A stretch of DNA of 15,343 nucleotides, from positions 1 through 15,343 of the forward strand of contig JACNJI010000394.1 in NCBI GenBank assembly GCA_014382645.1. The letters run 5' to 3'. Source of the DNA: Verrucomicrobiota bacterium. Lineage in GTDB: Bacteria; Verrucomicrobiota; Verrucomicrobiia; Opitutales; Seribacteraceae. Each line of letters begins with the position of its first letter. Position 1 is the first letter of the stretch. The position numbers and the translations under genes are program-made. The notes beneath the pieces are model-generated. The model did no database searches. It was not told the DNA's origin and was given only the letters and a program-made list of their open reading frames with translations. Below are positions 1 through 6,223 of the stretch, one piece after another.

Positions 1-1
1 G

Positions 2-1438
2 TCCCTCAGCTTGGCGCTTTCCACCAAAGAGCAGCATAATATCACATTACTTTTCACAGATGACAACGCATCGCAGCCACTAAGCGACTACGGGCATGGA
101 CTAAACAAGAAGCCGACTCTGAACCGCATCACAAAGGAGGGCATGCTCTTCCGGCGTTGTCTCGTGACTAATTCGATATGCGCGCCGTCTCGGGCCGTAA
201 TCCTGACGGGAAAATACTCGCACCTGAACGGGCAACGCACCAACAAGGACGTCTTCGACGGTTCACAGCAAACCGTCCCCAAGCTCCTGCAAAAGGCGGG
301 TTACCAAACGGCCATCGTGGGAAAGTGGCACCTGAAGTCGCCCCCCACGGGCTTCGACCACCATGAGGTGCTCGTAGGACAAGGTAGTTACTACAACCCG
401 ATACTAATAACCAATGGCGAACGGGTGAAGCACGAGGGATACACCACGGACCTGATAACCGATCGAGCGTTCGATTGGCTGGGCAAGCGAGACAAGAAAA
501 AGCCGTTCTTTCTAATGTGCCAACACAAGGCGCCCCACGGTCGATGGGAACCGGCTCTCCGGCATTTGGGCATGTTCGACGACATGACGATTCCGGAGCC
601 CCCCACCCTCTTCGACGACTACGCGGGCAGAGGCAAAGCCGCCTCCATGCACAAGATGGGAATAGCCGACCACATGGGAGACGCTCGCCTGATGTTCAAG
701 TACTCGAGTAAGTTCACGCCGGAGCAGTTCAAGGTCTTCGACGGATATTTTCGGCCGCGCAACGAGTCCTTTCTCGCCGCCAAGCTCAAGGGAAAGGAAC
801 GCACCCGTTGGCATTACCAACGCTACATCAAGAACTACTTAAGCTGCGTCAAAGCCGTGGATGAAAACGTGGGGCGATTACTCGACTATCTGGACAAGCA
901 AGGATTGGCCGATAACACGGTGGTCATCTACAGTTCGGACCAAGGTTTTTATCTTGGTGAGCACGGCTGGTTCGACAAGCGCTGGATGTTCGACGAGAGC
1001 CTGCGAACTCCCTTGATAGCCAGATGGCCGGGCGTAACCAAACCTGGAACCGAATCGGCCGACATGGTGTCGAACGTTGATTTCGCGAAGACCTTTCTTG
1101 AGATTGCGGGAACCTCCATACCCACCGAGATGCAGGGCCGAAGCCTCGTCCCGATCCTAAAGGGCAAAACACCCGATGACTGGAGAACCTCCCACTACTA
1201 CCACTACTACGAGGCAGGAGGTCATGGCGTACCCATCCATTACGGAGTGACTACAAAAAACCACAAGTTGATCCGCTATCCCGCGCCCATCGACGAATGG
1301 GAACTCTATGACCTGGAGAAAGACTCCCGAGAGTTGAACAGCGTATTCGGCAAACCGGAGTATGCCCAAGCGACCAAGCAACTGGAGAAGGAGCTGCGCA
1401 GACTGCGAAAAGAATTGAAGGTCACTGAAGAAAAGTGA
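2..1438 (+). CDS. Sulfatase (formylglycine-dependent, alkaline phosphatase superfamily), 5' end outside window
   Basis: A type I sulfatase, which hydrolyses sulfate esters, probably on sulfated polysaccharide fragments. Counting from the TTG at 11, the metal-binding Asp pair is D17-D18 in LLFTDDNA. The formylglycine motif is C57-A-P-S-R61 followed by TGK. Further family motifs are GKWH at 104-107, HKAPH at 172-176 and SSDQG around 308-312, then K323. The C-terminal part (ELYDLEKDSREL) matches the usual C-terminal sulfatase domain, and the last 30 residues are a charged helix. Cys rather than Ser at the motif implies activation by an FGE-type enzyme, not seen here. The frame is open to the window edge (SLS before the TTG), and no ATG or ribosome binding site is visible. 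The true start, possibly with a signal peptide, therefore probably lies upstream. It is followed after 56 bp by a DUF1080 gene on the same strand. The substrate cannot be deduced. Confidence 0.95.
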   Translation, partial: SLSLALSTKEQHNITLLFTDDNASQPLSDYGHGLNKKPTLNRITKEGMLFRRCLVTNSICAPSRAVILTGKYSHLNGQRTNKDVFDGSQQTVPKLLQKAGYQTAIVGKWHLKSPPTGFDHHEVLVGQGSYYNPILITNGERVKHEGYTTDLITDRAFDWLGKRDKKKPFFLMCQHKAPHGRWEPALRHLGMFDDMTIPEPPTLFDDYAGRGKAASMHKMGIADHMGDARLMFKYSSKFTPEQFKVFDGYFRPRNESFLAAKLKGKERTRWHYQRYIKNYLSCVKAVDENVGRLLDYLDKQGLADNTVVIYSSDQGFYLGEHGWFDKRWMFDESLRTPLIARWPGVTKPGTESADMVSNVDFAKTFLEIAGTSIPTEMQGRSLVPILKGKTPDDWRTSHYYHYYEAGGHGVPIHYGVTTKNHKLIRYPAPIDEWELYDLEKDSRELNSVFGKPEYAQATKQLEKELRRLRKELKVTEEK

Positions 1439-1494
1439 TCCGCCCCACCCTACCTGCGCTTGCCAAGATCTAAACAATCCGAAACCCTAACAAA

Positions 1495-2256
1495 ATGAAA
1501 ATCTTAGCCACCCTCATCATCAGCCTTCTCTTCATCATGCTCGCACAAGCCGAGGAGGACAAGACCACGCCTAAAGCTCTAAACGACCGCTTATCCGTAA
1601 AAGGATGGAAATCCATGGGCGAAAAGGATTTCGCCCAAGTAAATTGTGACCCGGAGACCTTTCAGTTCAAGAAGGACGGCACCATTCACTGCACGGGAAA
1701 GCCAAGCGGTGGTTTGCGCTCGGTAAAGGTCTACAAGAATTTCGAGGTAGCCTTCGAGTGGCGACACCTTAGGCACGCGGGCAATGCAGGGGTGTTCCTG
1801 TGGTGTCCCCGCGAAGTGCTCGACAAATTGCCACGCGGTCGATTACCGCAGGGGATAGAAGTGCAGATTCTCGACTTGGGTTATGAGGCGAATCACCTGA
1901 AGAACAAGGGCAAGCATTCGGACTGGTTTACCAGCCATGGGGACGTATTCCCCGTGGGCGTTGGTCGAATGAAGGCCTTTACCCCGGAGATCACCTACAC
2001 GGCGGAGGACGGAACGAAATACAAGGTCGGCAAGCCCACGAGCAGTCGCTGCTTCCCCACCAAGCGCTTAACCAAGGGAGTGGGCGAATGGAACCATTAT
2101 TACATCGAGGCCAAAAAGGGCGAAGCTCGGCTGTGGGTAAACGGCGAAGAGGTTTCCGGTGGCTACGAGTGCAAACCGAGCGAAGGGCACTTCGTACTCG
2201 AATCCGAAGGCGCCCCGATGGATTATCGCGGAATGAGATTGCGTGAACTTCCTTAA
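1495..2256 (+). CDS. Secreted DUF1080 / 3-keto-disaccharide hydrolase-like protein
   Basis: A 253-residue protein of the DUF1080 family (Pfam name 3-keto-disaccharide hydrolase), a concanavalin-like jelly roll. Some members hydrolyse 3-keto-glycosides; others have unknown roles. The N-terminus is a signal peptide, with a hydrophobic stretch at 3-16 and likely cleavage after LAQA-19, so the protein is periplasmic or secreted. Family landmarks are NAGVFLW (97-103), GIEVQILD (120-127), TSHGDVFPV (146-154), GEWNHYYIEAKKGEARLWVNG (start 197), and the closing YRGMRLRELP. Length is normal for a single-domain member. No Shine-Dalgarno is visible, but the ATG begins a good signal peptide. It lies 56 bp after the sulfatase and 22 bp before the PQQ-like gene, so the three are probably co-transcribed. 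The family call is firm; the exact reaction is not. Confidence 0.9.
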   Translation: MKILATLIISLLFIMLAQAEEDKTTPKALNDRLSVKGWKSMGEKDFAQVNCDPETFQFKKDGTIHCTGKPSGGLRSVKVYKNFEVAFEWRHLRHAGNAGVFLWCPREVLDKLPRGRLPQGIEVQILDLGYEANHLKNKGKHSDWFTSHGDVFPVGVGRMKAFTPEITYTAEDGTKYKVGKPTSSRCFPTKRLTKGVGEWNHYYIEAKKGEARLWVNGEEVSGGYECKPSEGHFVLESEGAPMDYRGMRLRELP

Positions 2257-2278
2257 ATAACCAACCCCCTTCAGAACC

Positions 2279-3529
2279 ATGAAAACGACGAAGTTTCTTC
2301 TCCTTACTCTCTTTGCCGGCTCCACCTTGTGGTCCGCACCGAAAAAGCATTGGCCGGCTTGGCGCGGGCCTGATGCATCGGGTTCCTCCGAGGGAGGGTC
2401 CTACCCCACCAAGTTGAACGGTACGGAAAATCTGATATGGAAAGTCCCCCTCCCTGGCAAGGGATGCTCCACTCCAGTGGTATGGGGAGAACGAATACTG
2501 CTCACCTGCCCCGTCGATGGGGAGGACGCCGTACTGGGTTACGACTGGGAAGGGGAAAAGCTCTGGCAAACCACTCTCGGTAAGGAACGCAAGGGCAAGC
2601 ACAGAAACGGTTCGGGCAGCAACCCTTCCGTTGTGACGGACGGCGAGAGCATCTTTAGCCTTTTCAAGAGCGGCAACTTCGGAGGTCTCGATTTCAATGG
2701 GAAGGTCCGATGGAAAACCAACTTGTCGGGCTACGGCAGCGATTCCCTCTACTGGGACTTCGGGACCTCCCCCATCCTGACCGATAAGCATGTGATCGTA
2801 GCCCTAATGAGAGAAAAAAACTCATGGCTCATCGCATTCGAGAAAGCCAGCGGGAAGGTGGCATGGAAAGTCGAGCGCAACTATGAAACTCCGAGAGAAG
2901 GCGATCATAGTTACGCCACTCCCATTCTGATTGAGCACGAGGGCAAGGAAGCTATTTTGGTATGGGGAGCAGAACGTCTAACAGCCCACTCCGCAAAGGA
3001 TGGTTCGATCCTATGGATTTCCTCGGGATTCAATCCCAAGAAGAAAAACAACTGGGTAGTGGTCGGGTCCCACCTCGTAGCAGGCAACGTGGCAATTGTC
3101 CCCTACGGTCGAGGTAGCCACCTGGCCGGCATCCGCATGGGCGGCAAGGGAGACGTGACTGAATCCAATCGTCTATGGACACGCTCCGACTCCGGTTCCT
3201 TCGTTCCCACTCCAGCCGTTGCCGACGGAAAGGTTTACGTTCTGCGCGATCGGGGTGAAGTCCACTGCATCGACCCAAAGACAGGGAAAAGCCATTGGGA
3301 GGATGCCTTTCCAAAATCCAGTTCGAGCTACTACGGGTCTCCCACGATAGCCGGGAACAAACTTTACGCCCCTCGCGAAGACGGTGTCATCCTCGTCGCC
3401 GACGTATCGGACGGCTTTCGCTTCCTCGCCGAGAACGACATGGGCGAACGCGTAATCGCTTCTCCCGTCCCCGTGGCCAATCGCCTACTCATCCGTGGCG
3501 AAAAACACCTATTCTGCCTCGGGGAATAG
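2279..3529 (+). CDS. Secreted PQQ-like beta-propeller protein
   Basis: A 416-residue protein with a signal peptide (cleavage probably after LWSA-20), followed by WPAWRGPDASG at 25-35, the hallmark N-terminus of PVC-group PQQ-like repeat proteins. The rest shows repeated propeller-blade patterns: short beta strands ending in G-x-x-x-W, such as GYDWEGEKLWQTTLG, DFNGKVRWKT, EKASGKVAWKVE, SAKDGSILWIS and DPKTGKSHWED. This fits an eight-bladed quinoprotein-like propeller. Many members have no proven cofactor and may be scaffolds rather than dehydrogenases. No cytochrome CxxCH motif is present. It is the third gene of the sulfatase/DUF1080 group and ends 8 bp from the convergent YHYH gene. A role in extracellular carbohydrate handling is inferred from context only. 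Confidence 0.9.
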   Translation: MKTTKFLLLTLFAGSTLWSAPKKHWPAWRGPDASGSSEGGSYPTKLNGTENLIWKVPLPGKGCSTPVVWGERILLTCPVDGEDAVLGYDWEGEKLWQTTLGKERKGKHRNGSGSNPSVVTDGESIFSLFKSGNFGGLDFNGKVRWKTNLSGYGSDSLYWDFGTSPILTDKHVIVALMREKNSWLIAFEKASGKVAWKVERNYETPREGDHSYATPILIEHEGKEAILVWGAERLTAHSAKDGSILWISSGFNPKKKNNWVVVGSHLVAGNVAIVPYGRGSHLAGIRMGGKGDVTESNRLWTRSDSGSFVPTPAVADGKVYVLRDRGEVHCIDPKTGKSHWEDAFPKSSSSYYGSPTIAGNKLYAPREDGVILVADVSDGFRFLAENDMGERVIASPVPVANRLLIRGEKHLFCLGE

Positions 3530-3537
3530 CCAAGAGA

Positions 3538-5601
3538 CTACTGAAAGGAAAAGAGTCCGGTTCCGTTCAGTTGAATGTTCCCATTCGGGGTAGCGAAAAC
3601 AACCGATACGTCTTGAGATCCGCTACCGGAGCCAGTTGGTATGGCCAAACTACCTGTAACGCTGGTTGTAGTTGACCTTACCACCCCCATTAATGCAATT
3701 CCCCCGACCTGAACTGAGCTAGGGGCAACACTCGCGGGCGGCAAGGGAGGTTGAGAATTGGCGTCGAGGGTAATAGTGACGGAAACGGTATTTCCGACAC
3801 TTCCTGCAGAAGGAGAGATTGAAACGATTCCAGTTCCCTGCGCATTGTTTTCACCTCCGGAATTCGTAGTGGATTCCCCAACTCCGGAAACTCCAGATGC
3901 AGAGGGGGTCCCCCGATATTTTCTGATCGTATATGGATAGGCGATTTGCATCGTTTTAAATTCCGAAGCGATTGCAGTCATGGCATTAGCATTAAGCGTA
4001 GCCTGCATGGCTTCAATGAACTTGACGAAGGTACTGAAGCTGTCCGTTCCCGAAATGGAAACGCCATTGACCATAAAGCCAACCTTGAGAGCTACAATAT
4101 AGGCGGTATCATCCGTCCATGAAAGGGGTAGAAGATTATGTTTGTTGAGAGTATTGCGGACATCGTATCCGTAATGCGGATTGAGGTAGCGGAGCACTGT
4201 ACCGTCGGGGTCCGCCTCGATACTCATAACATAGTGATAGATGCCCTCGGGGAACTCCGGAGTTGGCGAAACCAAACCATTACACTCGTCTAGGTCTCCG
4301 CTGCCTTCGACGTATGCGGGATTCCCGGCTGAGTCGTTTGCACCCGTGTAACTATTCGCAAGTAGGACTCCGGTCTTATTGTCGACATTTTTCCAACCAA
4401 CGGGTCCGTAAATAGGCCAACCATCCACCGCAAAGCCGATTAAGGGAGAATGACCATTTGGGACAAGGAGGGCATCGATTTCGTCACATTTGTCTTTCTC
4501 CGACTTCCAGACATCCTTGATCAAGCGAAGGCAAGTCGGATACTTGTGATAATGGTATACGCCGTTAATTTGGGGATGCCCGCAACAACCGGAAAAGATT
4601 CTACCGTAAGCAGCCGTTTCATTCGGATCCTCGAAGGGGTTATATACAGGTATACCGTTCAGTGCGACACCCACTGTGCCCAGAGAGGTATCGGTAGCGT
4701 TTGTATTGTTTACAGGATTGAGCGGAATGCGAAAGATTTCCTCGGCAACTGCAACTTGGTTGGGATTGTTTCCCCCGCTTGCTCCGAGATTATTCTCGCT
4801 CAGCTTAAGGCTTTCGAAACCTCCGTTGGCGCCGGTGTTCCAGCCGTTGGTAATGTCGATCCCCATGATAGTTGGGGTGTAGTTTGGCACGCCATTTCCC
4901 GTGACGACCATCTGGTCGAGATCCGTATCGTGTTCAACCGATATGGAGCTCGACACGGATTGACCGCCAATAGTCAAAACCTCGGGACTACTTCCCGCCA
5001 ATTGCCGCAGGTAGTTTGCCGCCACCAAGCGAGCTCGTCGCTCAAAAGCAGTTGATCCTTGAAGAAAGAGCGGATCAGTACTCGCTGAACTTATGCTCTC
5101 CTCCCCAACTTGGCGCCAACCGTCGGAAATGGCTGAATCCTTTACGAAATATAAAATTCCGGATTCTCGACTCATGGTAAACTTACCAATGACGACGTCT
5201 GGAAACTTACTGGCCAAAGACACCAACGGGGTCCAAGTCTTGGTCTCGTAATCGTAAAAGGACAGATTTCCAGAATCACTCCCGAAATAGAGCCATGAGG
5301 AAAGGTCGTTAAAATAGATCCAAGGATAGTAAGCTTCCTTGACCCACAACCAATTCCAATTTGGATGGTAGAGCCAAGTGGCATCCGTGCCCGCATCGAC
5401 CGGGTAGAGCCAGCCTAAGGATTCGTGATGAATCCAGTTCGTACTCGAGTCATAAAAGCTCCCGAACCAAGAACTTTGCTTCCAACCGGAAACCGAGTCG
5501 GAAGTACCGTATCGGATATAGTTCCCATCCACAGCGCGAACCACATGGTTAAGACCTGAAAGGAAAATGACGCCGAAGAGAAAACTTTTGAATTTGATCA
5601 T
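3538..5601 (-). CDS. Secreted YHYH-domain protein with aromatic module and IPT/TIG-like C-terminus
   Basis: A large secreted multidomain protein of unknown function. An in-frame TTG at 5607 would add two residues. The ATG at 5601 is preferred because it starts a clean signal peptide (MIKFKSFLFGVIFLSG, cleavage near HVVRA). In numbering from the TTG: residues 40-127 are a Trp/Tyr-rich module shared with the protein encoded at 6224-8440. About 185-500 is a YHYH domain, with CCGHP (341-345), GVYHYHKYPTC (349-359), GFAVDGWPIYGP (391-402) and a second GIYHYV (455-460). About 505-565 is helical. After a Gly/Ser/Asn-rich linker, about 592-689 looks like an IPT/TIG immunoglobulin-like domain (SISPSAGSVGNTVSV). 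The His and Cys clusters suggest metal binding, but this is unproven. It is convergent with the PQQ-like gene (8 bp) and divergent from the ORF at 5675. Confidence 0.88.
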   Translation of the reverse strand: MIKFKSFLFGVIFLSGLNHVVRAVDGNYIRYGTSDSVSGWKQSSWFGSFYDSSTNWIHHESLGWLYPVDAGTDATWLYHPNWNWLWVKEAYYPWIYFNDLSSWLYFGSDSGNLSFYDYETKTWTPLVSLASKFPDVVIGKFTMSRESGILYFVKDSAISDGWRQVGEESISSASTDPLFLQGSTAFERRARLVAANYLRQLAGSSPEVLTIGGQSVSSSISVEHDTDLDQMVVTGNGVPNYTPTIMGIDITNGWNTGANGGFESLKLSENNLGASGGNNPNQVAVAEEIFRIPLNPVNNTNATDTSLGTVGVALNGIPVYNPFEDPNETAAYGRIFSGCCGHPQINGVYHYHKYPTCLRLIKDVWKSEKDKCDEIDALLVPNGHSPLIGFAVDGWPIYGPVGWKNVDNKTGVLLANSYTGANDSAGNPAYVEGSGDLDECNGLVSPTPEFPEGIYHYVMSIEADPDGTVLRYLNPHYGYDVRNTLNKHNLLPLSWTDDTAYIVALKVGFMVNGVSISGTDSFSTFVKFIEAMQATLNANAMTAIASEFKTMQIAYPYTIRKYRGTPSASGVSGVGESTTNSGGENNAQGTGIVSISPSAGSVGNTVSVTITLDANSQPPLPPASVAPSSVQVGGIALMGVVRSTTTSVTGSLAIPTGSGSGSQDVSVVFATPNGNIQLNGTGLFSFQ
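5227..5490 (-). repeat. Aromatic (W/Y-rich) secreted module, copy 1
   Basis: This segment encodes residues 40-127 of the YHYH protein, directly after the signal peptide. Landmarks in order are SGWKQSSW, NWIHHESLGWLYPV, DATWLYHP, WLWVKE, YYPWIYFNDLSSWLYF and a closing FYDYETKTW. Every short segment ends in an aromatic dyad, which recalls short beta-hairpin repeats. It aligns without large gaps to 7247-7516, with identity around 60% by eye. The DNA is also visibly similar in the conserved part. Confidence 0.85.
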
Positions 5602-5674
5602 TCGCAAACTTCAGCACGAGCCATGCCAATGACAGCAATGCCACAAGAATCCCGTGAACCTCTAAATTTCGAGT

Positions 5675-6223
5675 ATGCTAGGAAATATAAACGGTATAAA
5701 AAGACCCTTAGCTCCCGTATCCCTAGATCGTTTGGTTGTAAAACTTAGCGACGATAGTGGAAACCTTCATGAAATAGATTCCGCAATAAGATTTGAATCT
5801 AGGCTAGATCCAGACGCTGTAAGGCTAGAATTAAAAATGGGAGGTCTTGACGATTCTTTAATGAAAGTAAGAGAGGGAGGCATTTTTTATGAGTATGTCC
5901 CCCTTAAGGGTCAACGATGGACAATTGGGGCAGGATATGGAGACACAACCATAAATGGAGAGGTTACGGAAAAGAGGCATAAAATACACGCCAAAATAGA
6001 AACTCGGGATTTATTCTTTCAGTTTGATTATTTAAAATCACATAGAGACAACGGGACGATGAATGAATACCGGGCCACTCTTCATAACAAACTGACAAAA
6101 AACATAACTTACGGCCTTGATGCTCTTTATTTTAGCGGCAAAACAGACGTTCATTACTCAGATGATGGAAAATCTGTTGCCGAGGATCTCTTTCTGGGTA
6201 TGGGTTTGATTTGGCGCTGGTAA
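5675..6223 (+). CDS. Orphan ORF, probable outer-membrane beta-barrel-like protein or remnant
   Basis: A 182-residue frame that I do not recognise as a named family. From about residue 68 it reads as amphipathic beta strands with turns: GIFYEYVP, WTIGAGYG, HAKIETRDLFFQFDYL, YRATLHNKL, ITYGLDALYFSGKTD and finally FLGMGLIWRW. The alternating pattern and terminal aromatic residue match the closing strand of an outer-membrane barrel. No signal peptide is visible at the ATG, and an in-frame stop at 5663-5665 prevents extension. It may be a 5'-truncated remnant of a larger porin-like gene, or a real gene with a different start. Base composition is clearly more AT-rich than in the flanking genes. It starts 73 bp from the divergent YHYH ATG, and its stop abuts the stop of the convergent EF-hand gene. 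Confidence 0.55.
   Translation: MLGNINGIKRPLAPVSLDRLVVKLSDDSGNLHEIDSAIRFESRLDPDAVRLELKMGGLDDSLMKVREGGIFYEYVPLKGQRWTIGAGYGDTTINGEVTEKRHKIHAKIETRDLFFQFDYLKSHRDNGTMNEYRATLHNKLTKNITYGLDALYFSGKTDVHYSDDGKSVAEDLFLGMGLIWRW

Noticed and set aside
1991..2791. Long open frame on the minus strand, antisense to the DUF1080 and PQQ-like genes
   Set aside because: It spans two well-supported genes, has a low-complexity Arg/Pro/Ser-rich product without recognisable motifs, and reflects the codon bias of the genes opposite.
3525..3545. Bidirectional terminator between the convergent PQQ-like and YHYH genes
   Set aside because: The 8 bp gap and adjacent sequence show no stem-loop with U-tract in either direction.
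4450..5055. Plus-strand open frame of about 200 codons inside the YHYH gene
   Set aside because: It is a shadow of a gene with clear signal peptide, domains and motifs on the minus strand; its product resembles no family.
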